64,000 bases of DNA from Solibacillus isronensis (GCF_023715405.1 NZ_JAMBOC010000001.1:1116001-1180000); one strand, 5' to 3'. Shown: positions 8,758 through 18,269, counted from the stretch's first letter. A program made the numbers and translations. The notes: generated by a model from the letters alone, not told the origin.

Positions 8758-10371
8758 TTATATTTCCAATGATTTTTTTCGAATCGGTTTTAAAATCAAA
8801 CCAACTGCAAAAATACAGATGGCAATGACAACTGCCGAGTAAAACAAGCCTCCATAGCCGTTTTGTGCCGCCATGACTGTTACTTCATTGACAGAATTCA
8901 AAATGACTTCCTTTAATGTCGGATCCTGAATATTTTGGACGACAGTCATCATTTGGTCTTCGGAAAACTGACCGCCCGCCGCGAACTGACTGCCCACTTG
9001 AGCAAGTTCCGCAGTTGCCTGTTCCGATAAATTCGCCTGTTGTACATTTTGCTGCAAAATTCCTTGAAAATCGTTTTTAAAAATCGATGGGATTTCGCTG
9101 AATCCGCGTGCGATAAATCCTGCATATATTGTCGGCGCAATCGTCATCCCGATTGTTCGGATTAACGATAATGACGCTAGAGCAGTCCCTTTATTTGCTT
9201 CGAGTTTTTCCGTCGCCAATATGTTCAGTGGTGCTCCTAGAAGAACTCCCATGCCGACACCGCCAATTACGGATGCAATAACAAACTGCCATTTGGCATC
9301 AATCCATGTCGGGAACAGGAAAAAGCCAATTGCAGCAACGAGACCTGAAAACAGTACTGCTAAAACCGGGCCACGCTTATCAACTAAAATACCGCCAACC
9401 GCTGCCCCAATACCTGCAGCTAGTGCAAATGGTGTCATCCAGTACCCAGCATGCTCGGATTTAATGCCCAATACTTGTTCTGAAAAGGCCGGAATGAAAA
9501 TCATTGCCGCAAGCATCGCACCTGAAAGAAGACCTAGCAGCAATGTCAGTAAATAAGTCGGCTGACGCATTAATGCCACCGGTAAAATCGGGTCCCCTCC
9601 ACGGCGTTCAAGACGTGTTTCATAGAAATAAAGGATAATAAGTACGATAATGCCAGCTAGCAAATACGGATATACTGTTGGTTCGATAAGAGAGCTAAAG
9701 AAGTTGATGCCCTCAATATTTGTCAGTCCGTACATAATCCCTAAAATTGCGACAGAAAGTAGGACCGTACCCGTCATATCAAGCTTGCCGGGTGCTGCGT
9801 CTTTCGTTTCTTCCAGTTTGAGAAAACCCATGATGACAAGGAAAATTGCGATTGGCACATTAATTAAAAACAGCCAATGCCAGCTGCCTGTCAGATCCAA
9901 AATGACACTTCCGATATTCGGACCTAAAACAGCGGCAACCCCATTCATCCCGCCAAGTAATCCTAATGCTTTCCCCTGCTTTTCTGCTGGCAGTGTACTC
10001 ACGACATACGAAGTACCGATAATAAAAATACCGCCTCCGCCCATCGCCTGGATAAAGCGGGAAATTAAATAAAACGTAAAGTTCGGGCTTAGTGCAACGA
10101 GCAGTGAACCTAGACCAAACAATGCAATTTCAACAATAAACAGTTTTTTTCGACCATAACGGTCCGAAAGTTTCCCTACGATCGGAACACTGATAGCCAA
10201 GCCAAGAGTATACAACGTGACACCCCAAGCTCCCCAGTTTGCTTCAACATTAAACGAGCTGTTGATCGTAGTGAGAGCTGCACTGATGATTCCATTATCG
10301 AGTGCCGCCATAAATACGCCAAGTGCAAATAACGTAAGCACCCATGTTTGTGAAGTCTTCGCATTCGTCAT
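8758..10371 (-). CDS. DHA2-type major facilitator multidrug exporter (14 membrane segments)
   Basis: The 537-residue membrane protein starts with a DHA2-type first helix (LFALGVFMAALDNGIISAAL) and carries the conserved loop GKLSDRYGRKK between helices 2 and 3 and motif C-like GGMNGVAAVLGPNIG. Length and two extra central helices fit the 14-segment EmrB/LmrB group, proton-driven exporters of drugs and other hydrophobic compounds. The substrate is not known. There is a long extracytoplasmic loop near residues 420-500, between the last two helices. AAAGGTG precedes the ATG. It is a single-gene unit; no TetR or MarR regulator is adjacent. Confidence 0.9.
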   Translation of the reverse strand: MTNAKTSQTWVLTLFALGVFMAALDNGIISAALTTINSSFNVEANWGAWGVTLYTLGLAISVPIVGKLSDRYGRKKLFIVEIALFGLGSLLVALSPNFTFYLISRFIQAMGGGGIFIIGTSYVVSTLPAEKQGKALGLLGGMNGVAAVLGPNIGSVILDLTGSWHWLFLINVPIAIFLVIMGFLKLEETKDAAPGKLDMTGTVLLSVAILGIMYGLTNIEGINFFSSLIEPTVYPYLLAGIIVLIILYFYETRLERRGGDPILPVALMRQPTYLLTLLLGLLSGAMLAAMIFIPAFSEQVLGIKSEHAGYWMTPFALAAGIGAAVGGILVDKRGPVLAVLFSGLVAAIGFFLFPTWIDAKWQFVIASVIGGVGMGVLLGAPLNILATEKLEANKGTALASLSLIRTIGMTIAPTIYAGFIARGFSEIPSIFKNDFQGILQQNVQQANLSEQATAELAQVGSQFAAGGQFSEDQMMTVVQNIQDPTLKEVILNSVNEVTVMAAQNGYGGLFYSAVVIAICIFAVGLILKPIRKKSLEI

Positions 10372-10455
10372 AAAAAGACACCTTTCTTTTTAAGTTACCT
10401 ATTATTATACTGCTAATTTTGAAATTGACTAAGTAAAAGTACCAAAAAAAGGAAC

Positions 10456-10486
10456 AAAAATGCCCTGTAAAAATTTTTACAGGACA
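10456..10486 (-). terminator. Intrinsic terminator after argH
   Basis: A 13-bp stem TGCCCTGTAAAAA/TTTTTACAGGACA (10461-10473 with 10474-10486) with minus-strand T run lies just after the argH stop codon. Confidence 0.9.
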
Positions 10487-10493
10487 TCCATTG

Positions 10494-11867
10494 TTAAACT
10501 AATAGCTGTTTCGCATTTTGGATTTGAAGTGCCACTTGCTCAAAACCTGTGCCGCCCAATGAATTACGTCGGCTCACAGCAGCTTCCGGTGCAAGTACTG
10601 CATAAATATCTTCTTCAATTAATGCAGATTCTTTCTGCATTTCTTCCAATGGCAAATCCAGTAGGTAGATTCCTTGCTGAATACATGTAAATACAAGCTT
10701 CCCTGTTACTTCATGCGCTTCACGGAACGGCATTCCTTTTGTCGCCAAATAATCCGCAAGCTCTGTTGCATTCGAAAAGTCTGAATGTACCGCACTGTGT
10801 AGACGCGCTTTATTGACCGTCATCGTACGAACCATACCTTCGAAGATTTTCAGTGAGCCTAATACCGTTTCCATCGTATCGAACATGCCCTCTTTATCTT
10901 CCTGCATATCTTTGTTATATGTTAACGGCGTACCTTTTAAAACTGTTAACAGCCCCATTAAGTTCCCGTAAGCACGGCCTGTTTTCCCGCGGATCAGTTC
11001 CGCCATATCGGGGTTTTTCTTTTGTGGCATAATGGATGAACCCGTTGAGAACGCATCATCCAGCTCGATAAATTTAAATTCATCTGTCGACCAAATAATA
11101 ATTTCTTCCGCAAAACGTGATAAATGTGTCATTAATAGTGCTGAATTCGATAAAAATTCGACGATAAAGTCACGGTCACTTACCGCATCCATTGAATTGG
11201 CATATACTTCAGCAAAGCCAAGCAGTTCAGCCGATTTTAGACGGTCGATCGGAAATGTTGTTCCTGCCATCGCCCCGGCACCTAACGGTAAAATATCAAT
11301 GCGTTTTATCGATTCTGTAAAACGCTCTTTATCACGTTGCAGCTGCCAGAAGTACACCATTAAATGGTGGGCAAAACTAATCGGCTGCGCACGCTGTAAA
11401 TGCGTGTAGCCAGGTGCAATCGTATCCACATTCTGCTCCGCCTGTTCGATAATCGTTTTTTGGAAATGTTCGATTAAACCGATCACTTCAGGTACGCGTT
11501 TCTTCAAAAATAAGTGCATATCTGTTGCGACTTGGTCATTACGTGAGCGCCCTGTATGCAGCTTCCCGCCAACAGGACCGATCAGATCAATCAGCATTTT
11601 CTCAAGATTTAAATGGATGTCTTCATTTGAAACTGAAAACTCCAGTTCACCTGCTTCGGCTTTTACTTTTAATTGTGCCAGACCATCCAGAATTTTCTCG
11701 ACATCTTCTTTTGGTAAAATATTTTGTGCTCCAAGCATTGTAACATGCGCTACAGATCCTTCAATATCTTCCAATACTAACTGCTGATCAAAGCCAATCG
11801 ATGCCCCGAACTCGTCAACCCAGCTTTCTGCAGACTTTTGGAAACGACCGCCCCATAATTTTGCCAT
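10494..11867 (-). CDS. argH: Argininosuccinate lyase
   Basis: The 457-residue enzyme cleaves argininosuccinate to arginine and fumarate, the last step of arginine synthesis, in the cytoplasm. Seen in the sequence are the N-terminal KLWGGRF, the [12 protein letters not shown] segment, [16 protein letters not shown], and the fumarase/ASL signature [12 protein letters not shown]. Length is normal for the family. The ATG at 11867 has GAGGAG ten nt upstream. It follows argG with an 87-bp gap that contains a hairpin, and the two form one unit under the argG promoter. Confidence 0.97.
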   Translation of the reverse strand: MAKLWGGRFQKSAESWVDEFGASIGFDQQLVLEDIEGSVAHVTMLGAQNILPKEDVEKILDGLAQLKVKAEAGELEFSVSNEDIHLNLEKMLIDLIGPVGGKLHTGRSRNDQVATDMHLFLKKRVPEVIGLIEHFQKTIIEQAEQNVDTIAPGYTHLQRAQPISFAHHLMVYFWQLQRDKERFTESIKRIDILPLGAGAMAGTTFPIDRLKSAELLGFAEVYANSMDAVSDRDFIVEFLSNSALLMTHLSRFAEEIIIWSTDEFKFIELDDAFSTGSSIMPQKKNPDMAELIRGKTGRAYGNLMGLLTVLKGTPLTYNKDMQEDKEGMFDTMETVLGSLKIFEGMVRTMTVNKARLHSAVHSDFSNATELADYLATKGMPFREAHEVTGKLVFTCIQQGIYLLDLPLEEMQKESALIEEDIYAVLAPEAAVSRRNSLGGTGFEQVALQIQNAKQLLV

Positions 11868-11908
11868 AGTAGTTTCACTCCTCAACTTTTGTTCCTCATA
11901 ATAGAAGA

Positions 11909-11931
11909 AGCGACTCGGGTTCCGAATCGCT
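11909..11931 (-). terminator. Hairpin between argG and argH
   Basis: Stem AGCGACTCGG/CCGAATCGCT (one mismatch, loop GTT) followed by a T-rich tract on the minus strand. It may attenuate read-through from argG into argH or stabilise the argG message. Confidence 0.5.
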
Positions 11932-11954
11932 CACTTCATTAACCGTATATCTAA

Positions 11955-13169
11955 TTATTTATTTACTGTTTGTTTTGTGCTTTTTGCTACTTCTGATGCT
12001 ACAACTGTTGGCATACCCCATAATTCGATAAAGCCTACAGCTGAAGCGTGGTTGAATTGGTCATGTTTAGAATATGTCGCCAATTCTTCAGAGTATAGAG
12101 AATTTGGAGATTTACGTCCTTCAACAATCGCATGACCTTTGTAAAGTTTTACACGAACTGTTCCGTTTACATACTTTTGCGTTTCTTTTAAGAACGCTTC
12201 TAGAGCTGTACGGATCGGGTTGAACCAAAGACCGTTATAGATAATTTCAGATAGTTTTTGTTCAATGATTGGTTTGAAATGCGCCAATTCTTTTACTAAT
12301 GTAATATCTTCTAATTCTTTATGCGCTGTTAATAACACTTTCGCACCTGGAATTTCGTATACTTCACGAGATTTAATACCAACTAGACGGTTTTCAACGT
12401 GGTCGATACGGCCGATACCGTGTTCACCGGCAATTTTATTTAATTCTTGAATTAAGTCTGCTAGTTTCATTTGAATTCCGTTAATTGAAACAGGTTTTCC
12501 TTCAATAAATTCGATTTCAACGTATTCCGGTGTATCTGGTGCTTCTTCCAATGAAACCGTTAAACCGTATGCTTCTTCTGGTGGTGCAACCCAAGGATCT
12601 TCCATTACGCCAGCTTCGTTTGCACGGCCCCATAGGTTTTGGTCAATCGAGAATGGTGAATCGAGTGTTGCAGGAATTGGAACACCGTGTTTTGCTGCAT
12701 ATTCGATTTCTTCGTCACGGCTCCAGCCCCACTCACGTACAGGTGCTAATACTTCAAGATCCGGATTTAATGCTTTAATTGATACTTCAAAACGTACTTG
12801 GTCATTTCCTTTACCAGTACAACCGTGTGCTACTGCATCGGCATTTGTTTCATTTGCGATTTCTACTAATTTTTTAGAAATTAATGGACGAGATAATGCA
12901 GAAACTAATGGATATTTTTGTTCATACCAAGTGTGTCCTTGTAATGAGATTAATGCAAAGTCTTCTGCAAACTCATCTTTTGCATCGATCATATATGATT
13001 CAACAGCACCTACTTGAAGTGCTTTGTTACGGATAAATTCTAAGTCCTTACCTTCACCAACATCAAGACATACTGCGATTACGTCCCAACCTTGTTCTTT
13101 TAACCACGGAATTGCTACTGATGTATCAAGACCACCTGAATATGCTAATACGACTTTCTTGTTCGCCAT
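11955..13169 (-). CDS. argG: Argininosuccinate synthase
   Basis: The 404-residue enzyme joins citrulline and aspartate with ATP to make argininosuccinate. It begins [17 protein letters not shown], the PP-loop that binds ATP, and contains the family motifs [13 protein letters not shown] and [18 protein letters not shown] ribosome binding site lies before the ATG at 13169; the longer reading to 13235 runs through the promoter region and is rejected. argG and argH are paired as in many Bacillales, with other arginine genes not in this window. Confidence 0.97.
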   Translation of the reverse strand: MANKKVVLAYSGGLDTSVAIPWLKEQGWDVIAVCLDVGEGKDLEFIRNKALQVGAVESYMIDAKDEFAEDFALISLQGHTWYEQKYPLVSALSRPLISKKLVEIANETNADAVAHGCTGKGNDQVRFEVSIKALNPDLEVLAPVREWGWSRDEEIEYAAKHGVPIPATLDSPFSIDQNLWGRANEAGVMEDPWVAPPEEAYGLTVSLEEAPDTPEYVEIEFIEGKPVSINGIQMKLADLIQELNKIAGEHGIGRIDHVENRLVGIKSREVYEIPGAKVLLTAHKELEDITLVKELAHFKPIIEQKLSEIIYNGLWFNPIRTALEAFLKETQKYVNGTVRVKLYKGHAIVEGRKSPNSLYSEELATYSKHDQFNHASAVGFIELWGMPTVVASEVAKSTKQTVNK

Positions 13170-13200
13170 GTTAATTGCCCCCAAATGATGTATGTTTATA

Positions 13201-13224
13201 CATTGAATTAATAGTTTATACACG
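13201..13224 (-). promoter_or_regulatory. Candidate ArgR (ARG-box) operator of argGH
   Basis: Just downstream of the -10 box the minus strand reads TGTATAAAC, then TTAATTCAATG, then a second TGTATAAAC 20 bp after the first. The TNAATNN...ATTCA halves resemble Bacillus ARG boxes, which often come in tandem near 21 bp. The match is loose. Confidence 0.35.
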
Positions 13225-13225
13225 A

Positions 13226-13254
13226 ATAGTAACACGTTATAAAAATAAACGCAA
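13226..13254 (-). promoter_or_regulatory. argG promoter
   Basis: Minus strand -35 TTGCGT (13249-13254), 17-bp spacer, -10 TACTAT (13226-13231), a reasonable SigA promoter about 57 bp before the argG start. Confidence 0.6.
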
Positions 13255-13366
13255 CTGCATTTATATAAATTTTTTCACTTTTTGATACAATCTAAAAACA
13301 TTCATTCCGGAAGTTTTCACAAGCTCTCGTTCATGCATAAATATGCTATTAATTGCAGCAGATTTC

Positions 13367-13411
13367 AAAAGAGAGCATTTCAATTTTTATGATTAAAAAT
13401 CGAATGCTCTC
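13367..13411 (-). terminator. Intrinsic terminator after the short-chain dehydrogenase
   Basis: Stem GAGAGCATT/AATGCTCTC (13371-13379 with 13403-13411), extended inside by AAAAAT/ATTTTT pairing, ends 5 bp after the gene. Confidence 0.8.
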
Positions 13412-13415
13412 ACAC

Positions 13416-14162
13416 TTACTTCTTATTAAAGAATCCTTTGCCGACAAATTCTACAAGTGCTGGCGCTACCGCATACAATTTACTCGTTACACTCATAATA
13501 CGAGGCAGATTCACTTCGCGCGGACGCTTCCCGATTGCATGGACAACTTCTTTCGCGACTTTTTCAGCCGGTAACAGAAATTTCCCTATTGCTTCTTTAT
13601 AAGCGTTCGTTGCATCGGCTTTTTGAATAAACGGTGTATCAATCGGTCCCGGATAAATTCCGGTAACGTGTATATTGTATTCCGCCAGCTCCAGACGAAG
13701 TCCATTCACAAAACCGGTAATTGCATGTTTACTCGCTGCATAAACACTCGCTTTTTTCGTAGCGACCTTGCCTGCCTGTGAGCCGACAAAGATAAAATGA
13801 CCATTCTTTCTTTCAATCATTGCCGGTGCCAAACGCTTCGCCAAGTATATCGGCGCACGAACATTTACATCGAGCATCTGGTCGATTTCCTGGTCTGCCA
13901 AGTCAACTGCACTTTCAAAATAGCCCAGTCCGGCGTTTAAAATGGCGATGTCGATTGGTGGTAGTTGCGATACGACTTCATCTATATGAGATGGAATTCT
14001 TAAATCCGCTTTAAAGGCGACCGCTCCTATCCCATTTAAATAGTTAATGGCACTGTCATTTCTGCCGGTTGCATAAACAGTATGACCTTCTTTTACAAGC
14101 AATTCTGTAATGATGCGTCCAATACCGCTTGTCGCACCTGTAATAAAAACTGTTTTTTTCAT
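13416..14162 (-). CDS. Short-chain dehydrogenase/reductase (classical SDR)
   Basis: The 248-residue protein has the nucleotide-binding TGATSGIG near the N-terminus, NAGLG, and the active-site YAASK with upstream Ser, so it is a classical NAD(P)-dependent short-chain oxidoreductase. The segment PGPIDTPF is typical of this group. The C-terminal PALVEFVGKGFFNKK is hydrophobic. Substrate cannot be told from the sequence. It lies 51 bp after nsrR on the same strand, but the nsrR terminator between them suggests separate transcription. Confidence 0.88.
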   Translation of the reverse strand: MKKTVFITGATSGIGRIITELLVKEGHTVYATGRNDSAINYLNGIGAVAFKADLRIPSHIDEVVSQLPPIDIAILNAGLGYFESAVDLADQEIDQMLDVNVRAPIYLAKRLAPAMIERKNGHFIFVGSQAGKVATKKASVYAASKHAITGFVNGLRLELAEYNIHVTGIYPGPIDTPFIQKADATNAYKEAIGKFLLPAEKVAKEVVHAIGKRPREVNLPRIMSVTSKLYAVAPALVEFVGKGFFNKK

Positions 14163-14195
14163 AGCTTCCCTCTTTATCCGTTTATTTTTATGTAT

Positions 14196-14227
14196 ATAAA
14201 AACTAGTAAATGATTATTTACTAGTTT
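14196..14227 (-). terminator. Terminator overlapping the nsrR stop codon
   Basis: A perfect 12-bp stem AAACTAGTAAAT/ATTTACTAGTTT (14200-14211 with 14216-14227, loop GATT) is followed on the minus strand by TTTTTATA. The stop codon lies inside the hairpin. Confidence 0.8.
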
Positions 14228-14675
14228 GGGTAATGCCGAATAATTCACTTAAAATGTCTTTCGATACGAGCACATCCGCCAATGTATAGGTATCAAGCAC
14301 AGCCAAATACGCTTTTAATGCTTCCTGTAAAGCAAATTTCAGCCTGCACTCCGGTGATATTTTACAAAGGTTTCCTTCCGGATTGAAACATTCTACAAGG
14401 TGAAAGTCATCTTCTGTTTTACGGACAACATCACCGATATTGATTTGTTCAGGTTCAAGTGCCAGACGAATGCCGCCACCGCGTCCGCGAATCGTTTCAA
14501 TATAGCCATGTTTCCCTAAATCATGGGTTACTTTCATTAAATGGTTTTTGGAAATCTGATACGCATCTGCAATTTCCTGAATCGTAACTAAATTTTCTCT
14601 GCCCCGTACACCTAAATACATGAGCGTACGTAAAGAATAATCTGTATATACTGTTAACCGCACGCTGTTCACCAT
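14214..14675 (-). CDS. nsrR: Rrf2-family nitric-oxide-sensing repressor NsrR
   Basis: The 153-residue protein has an N-terminal winged helix (TDYSLRTLMYL, ISKNHLMKVTHDLGKHGYIETIRGRGGGIRL) and three cysteines in the pattern CFNPEGNLC-X5-C, the [4Fe-4S] ligands of NsrR-type Rrf2 regulators. NsrR represses hmp and other genes until NO destroys the cluster. The gene is divergent from hmp, whose promoter holds two NsrR-type sites. The start is uncertain: ATG at 14675 or one of the GTG codons at residues 2 and 5. It could be another Rrf2 protein, but the cysteine spacing and hmp neighbour favour NsrR. Confidence 0.88.
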   Translation of the reverse strand: MVNSVRLTVYTDYSLRTLMYLGVRGRENLVTIQEIADAYQISKNHLMKVTHDLGKHGYIETIRGRGGGIRLALEPEQINIGDVVRKTEDDFHLVECFNPEGNLCKISPECRLKFALQEALKAYLAVLDTYTLADVLVSKDILSELFGITQTSK

Positions 14676-14774
14676 CTTTCTTCAACTTAAGTATAACATT
14701 TTAAATAAAATGTTCGAATAGAACGGCTTATGTTTATCGATGAATTCATTATAATGTTTTGTGTCCATTTTGTT

Positions 14775-14799
14775 AAAGATGTATTTTTGATATATCTTT
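14775..14799 (+). promoter_or_regulatory. Upstream NsrR-type operator of hmp
   Basis: AAGATGTATTT then ATATATCTT forms an imperfect palindrome matching the known NsrR pattern of Bacillus (AGATGTATTT-like half with its complement). It lies 39 bp upstream of a second copy. Confidence 0.7.
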
Positions 14800-14813
14800 G
14801 TGACAGATCTGTT

Positions 14814-14838
14814 AAAGATGTATTTTTAATATTGCTTT
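14814..14838 (+). promoter_or_regulatory. Second NsrR-type operator, overlapping the hmp -35 box
   Basis: AAAGATGTATTTTTAAT repeats the first operator's left half exactly; the right half (ATTGCTTT) is weaker. It covers the -35 box, so binding would block RNA polymerase. Confidence 0.65.
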
Positions 14839-14860
14839 AAGTTTTTTTTAGCAGTATATT
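14832..14860 (+). promoter_or_regulatory. hmp promoter
   Basis: -35 TTGCTT (14832-14837), 17-bp spacer, -10 TATATT (14855-14860). The start site would be near 14867, about 40 bp before the hmp ATG. Confidence 0.7.
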
Positions 14861-14907
14861 GATGGTGCAAGAAATAAACAAACCAATTTCGAGGGGACGT
14901 GCACTAT

Positions 14908-16068
14908 ATGTTAGCACAACAAACAATTAATATTATTAAATCAACAGTACCTGTATTGGAGGTACACGGATTAGCAATTACTAAAACTTTCTATTCAAAC
15001 CTTTTCAGAGAAAACCCTGAATTATTAAATATTTTTAACCATACAAACCAAAAGAAAGATCGTCAGCAAACAGCTTTAGCAAACACGGTTTATGCAGCAG
15101 CAGTTCACATCGATCACCTGGAGGCAATCGTTCCGGCTGTTGTTCAAATTGCCCATAAACATGTAAGTTTAGGCATTTTACCGGAGCATTATCCGATTGT
15201 CGGCAAGTATTTATTAGAAGCGATCAAAGAAGTTCTAGGAGATGCGGCGACAGATGAAATTATCGACGCTTGGGGTAAAGCTTACGGAGTTATTGCAGAT
15301 GTATTCATTTCTGTTGAAGAAGATTTATACACAGCAACAGAAAATGCTGGAGGCTGGCGCGCATTCAAAGAATTTACAATTGCAGAAGTTGTGGAAGAAA
15401 GCGAAGCAGTAAAATCATTCTACTTAAAACCAGTTAACGGCGAGAAACTGCCTCCATTCAAAGCTGGACAATTCATTACATTGCGCACACAAGTACCTGG
15501 TGAACAATACTTAATGAACCGCCAATATACATTAACAGACGGTTCGGAAGATTATTTCCGCATTTCTGTAAAACGTGAAGATGATGTAACACCAAACGGA
15601 ATTGTTTCAAACTTCCTGCACAAAGCAGAAATCGGTACAAAAGTGGATGTTAGTGCTCCTGCAGGTGTATTCACATTAGTGGAAAATGATAGCCCAGTTC
15701 TATTCATCAGCGGTGGTGTTGGTGTAACACCATTACAAGGGATGCTAAAAACAATTGAAGGCCGCCAAGCATCATTTATCCAATGTGCACGCAATGAAAA
15801 TGTAGCGGCATTTAAAGAAACAATCGAAGAAAACGTTGCAGCGACAGACGGTAAATATAAAGCGGTATATTCAGATTTAGACGGCTATATTACAAAAGGG
15901 CAAATCGAGGAATTCCTGGTGCCCGGTACAGAAGTGTATGTATGTGGTCCAACAGTATTCATGGAAACTGTAATCCAATACTTAGTTGAGCTGGGTGTAC
16001 CTGCTGAGAAAATTCATTATGAATTCTTCGGTGCAGCGATGGCGTTGCAGATTAAGAAAACGGCTTAA
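14908..16068 (+). CDS. hmp: Flavohaemoprotein, nitric oxide dioxygenase
   Basis: The 386-residue protein converts NO and O2 to nitrate with NAD(P)H. Domains in order: a globin (about 1-137) beginning [20 protein letters not shown] with the proximal-helix segment AHKHVSLGI; an FAD domain (about 150-255) with NRQYTLTD, close to the usual RxYS; and an NAD domain (about 265-386) with [14 protein letters not shown] and [16 protein letters not shown] lies 11 nt upstream of the ATG at 14908; a GTG at 14899 is too close to that site. It faces nsrR and has its own promoter and a strong terminator, so it is a single-gene NO-stress unit. Confidence 0.96.
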   Translation: MLAQQTINIIKSTVPVLEVHGLAITKTFYSNLFRENPELLNIFNHTNQKKDRQQTALANTVYAAAVHIDHLEAIVPAVVQIAHKHVSLGILPEHYPIVGKYLLEAIKEVLGDAATDEIIDAWGKAYGVIADVFISVEEDLYTATENAGGWRAFKEFTIAEVVEESEAVKSFYLKPVNGEKLPPFKAGQFITLRTQVPGEQYLMNRQYTLTDGSEDYFRISVKREDDVTPNGIVSNFLHKAEIGTKVDVSAPAGVFTLVENDSPVLFISGGVGVTPLQGMLKTIEGRQASFIQCARNENVAAFKETIEENVAATDGKYKAVYSDLDGYITKGQIEEFLVPGTEVYVCGPTVFMETVIQYLVELGVPAEKIHYEFFGAAMALQIKKTA

Positions 16069-16089
16069 TTTATTATGAAGGAGAAATGG

Positions 16090-16126
16090 CCAGTTTCCGG
16101 TAACCATACCGGGGACTGGTTTTTTG
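16090..16126 (+). terminator. Intrinsic terminator after hmp
   Basis: Stem CCAGTTTCCGGTA/TACCGGGGACTGG with loop ACCA, followed by TTTTTT. Confidence 0.9.
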
Positions 16127-16160
16127 TTTTCCTCCCCTTTCACTACTATTTACTTACTAT

Positions 16161-16295
16161 GTTTCTAATAAAGTGGTGAGATGTTCTAATAAACCCGAAA
16201 AGGTTCTAATAAAACACCGATCTTCTAATATAAGTCGCCGATGTTCAAATAAGTGGTCGAGGTCTTCTAATAAGCTGCCGAGAACTTCTAATATG
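16161..16295. repeat. Seven copies of TTCTAATAA phased at about 21 bp
   Basis: TTCTAAT (once TTCAAAT) begins at 16163, 16184, 16204, 16223, 16244, 16265 and 16286, a spacing of 19-21 bp or about two helical turns. Between copies the sequence drifts around GTSGCCGAG. The array fills the gap between the convergent hmp and HD-GYP genes and has no open reading frame. Confidence 0.85.
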
Positions 16296-16335
16296 TTAGC
16301 ACCACTATTAAAAAATTTCATCTTAAAATTAATGA

Positions 16336-16354
16336 GTCCGGTGTAATACCGGAC
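16336..16354 (-). terminator. Terminator after the HD-GYP gene
   Basis: Stem GTCCGGT/ACCGGAC with loop GTAAT, seven bp after the stop codon; the minus-strand T tract is weak. Confidence 0.5.
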
Positions 16355-16360
16355 CCATAT

Positions 16361-17350
16361 TTAAAACAGGCTGATAAACGTTTCCGCAATTAACGGATCA
16401 AAATGTTTACCTTTGTTATCCTCAATAAATGCCAATGCTTTTTCTTCAGGCCAGGAATCTTTATACGGTCTGCGCGTCGTTAACGCATCAAACACATCGA
16501 CGATTGATACGACTCTTGCTTCAAGTGGAATCTGCTCGCCTTTTAACTGGAATGGGTAGCCCGTTCCATCCCATTTTTCATGGTGATACAAAATAATATT
16601 TTCTGCCACTTCCATACTTTTTATAAAATCATAATTGATTTCCTTCGACATTTTGTTAAGAATGTCTGCCCCTGTCAACGGATGCATCTCGATTATTTTT
16701 CTTTCATAAATGGACAATGCACCCGGTTTATATAAAATTCCTTCTGGCATACCCGCTTTTCCGATGTCATGCAGTATGCTGGAATGAATCACATTGTTAA
16801 TATAATTAGATTCTAATTGAAGGTTGTTTTTCTCATTGTGTGCCTTCAGAAGTTTTTCCGTCAATGCCTGAACTCTTAGTAAATGCTCTTCCGTTCCGGG
16901 ATCACGGATTTCACAGGAGATGGCCAGCACTTTCAACAGCTCTCTCTGCACTTCTATCATCTTGTCTTCCGATAAGTATAAGCCCTCTTCCAGCTGTTCT
17001 AACGCGCGAAAAACTCCTATATAAAACCATTCATCCTCAATTTTGAAAGGCGTAATGGTAATAGATGAATGCCAAAGTTCCCTGGATTTCTTTCGATTCA
17101 CAAAAATTCCTGACCAAGGGATATGCTGCTTTAATGAATCTTTCATTGACCGATACGTTTCTTTACTCGTAAGGTTCGATTTAATAAAGCCCGCTTTCAC
17201 ACCGATGATTTTATTTCTTTCAAAGCCTGTTACCTCTTCATATGTATCATTAACAGCTAAAATAATATGATCACTGTCTGTAATCAGTACAGCATCACCC
17301 AATTCCAAAAAGCTTTTTAATTGGAAAGGTAACTGCAACATCGTTTTCAT
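16361..17350 (-). CDS. PAS domain plus HD-GYP protein, likely cyclic-dinucleotide phosphodiesterase
   Basis: The 329-residue protein has an N-terminal PAS sensor (about 12-120; DAVLITDSDHIILAVNDTYEEVTGF) and a C-terminal HD-GYP domain (about 140-325). Metal and signature motifs are all present: EEH, HDIGKAGMPEGIL, HPLTGADIL, HHEKWDGTGYP and DVFDALTTRRPYK. HD-GYP enzymes degrade cyclic di-GMP, so the protein probably links a signal sensed by PAS to second-messenger level. No membrane segment and no receiver domain. It is a single gene ending against the phased repeat. Confidence 0.9.
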   Translation of the reverse strand: MKTMLQLPFQLKSFLELGDAVLITDSDHIILAVNDTYEEVTGFERNKIIGVKAGFIKSNLTSKETYRSMKDSLKQHIPWSGIFVNRKKSRELWHSSITITPFKIEDEWFYIGVFRALEQLEEGLYLSEDKMIEVQRELLKVLAISCEIRDPGTEEHLLRVQALTEKLLKAHNEKNNLQLESNYINNVIHSSILHDIGKAGMPEGILYKPGALSIYERKIIEMHPLTGADILNKMSKEINYDFIKSMEVAENIILYHHEKWDGTGYPFQLKGEQIPLEARVVSIVDVFDALTTRRPYKDSWPEEKALAFIEDNKGKHFDPLIAETFISLF

Positions 17351-17560
17351 AAACAGCCTCCTGCTTCATTTTATTTCTTGTATAACATTGTGCAGACTCG
17401 TTATGTATGCATATGGAAATATTATACTGATAAAATAAAATTAATGCGCTCCCGTTATTGGTTATTAATTACACTTTTACCACTCGTTATATCGGATTCT
17501 TAATATTAATTTTTTATTGACTAACTGTAGACGGTTTGTGGGTGTTTAAGAATAAATAAT

Positions 17561-17602
17561 AAAACGTCAAAACCAATCATTGATAAAAGGTTTTGACGTT
17601 TT
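17561..17602 (-). terminator. Intrinsic terminator ending the kdgK-kdgA unit
   Basis: A perfect 14-bp stem AAAACGTCAAAACC/GGTTTTGACGTTTT (17561-17574 with 17589-17602), T-rich afterwards on the minus strand. It marks the downstream end of the pectin locus. Confidence 0.9.
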
Positions 17603-17647
17603 AAATGGAGAATATGAGGAGTGAACTAACTGTCAACCAAACTCTGC

Positions 17648-18262
17648 TTACAGCTTCCTGCAATATTCCTGACTTGCAGCTACGACAGCATCTATTCCAC
17701 CTGTCGCATAGGCCTTCGTTAAATCACTGCCGATCCCTACAGCGACAGCACCTGCATCGAGCCACTCCTGCATATTGTTGGCGTTAATCCCGCCTGTCGG
17801 CATAATTTCCACATGAGGCAACGGCCCATTCACCGTACGGATAAAGCCGGGTGAGAAATGGTTCGCCGAGAAAAGTTTTACGATGTCACAGCCCGCTTCC
17901 AATGCGGTTACTATTTCATTTAAAGTCATACACCCTGGTAAATAGGGTATGCCGTAGCGGTTGCATAATTTCGCGATGTCCGCATTAAAGCTCGGGCTGA
18001 CAATAAATTTCGCACCACATAAAATGGCATGTCTTGCCGTTTCCGAATCTAATACGGTTCCAGCTCCTATGATTGCATCTAAAGAACGGATTTTCTCAAA
18101 TACTCCCTGAACAAATGGTGTTGTATATGTAAGCTCTATAAGGCGAATTCCTCCTTGTACAGCACCTTGAATAATTTCTGTCGCTTCCTGAACCGAACTT
18201 CCGCGAATGACCGCTACAATTTTATGTTCTTTCAGTTGGTGAATCACTTCATATTTTTTCAT
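17648..18262 (-). CDS. kdgA: 2-keto-3-deoxy-6-phosphogluconate aldolase
   Basis: The 204-residue class I aldolase splits KDPG into pyruvate and glyceraldehyde-3-phosphate, the last step of uronate breakdown. The proton-transfer Glu lies in RLIELTYTTP, the Schiff-base Lys in DIVKLFSAN, and the phosphate site in MPTGGINANN. The ATG at 18262 is preferred, with AAAGGTAAGGG upstream formed across the kdgK stop codon; a TTG reading from 18280 is less likely. It is the last gene of the kdgK-kdgA pair (7-bp gap). Confidence 0.93.
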   Translation of the reverse strand: MKKYEVIHQLKEHKIVAVIRGSSVQEATEIIQGAVQGGIRLIELTYTTPFVQGVFEKIRSLDAIIGAGTVLDSETARHAILCGAKFIVSPSFNADIAKLCNRYGIPYLPGCMTLNEIVTALEAGCDIVKLFSANHFSPGFIRTVNGPLPHVEIMPTGGINANNMQEWLDAGAVAVGIGSDLTKAYATGGIDAVVAASQEYCRKL

Positions 18263-18269
18263 AAGACCC

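Noticed and set aside
16161..16295. CRISPR array
   Set aside because: Units are only about 21 bp including spacer, spacers are similar to each other, and no cas genes are present.
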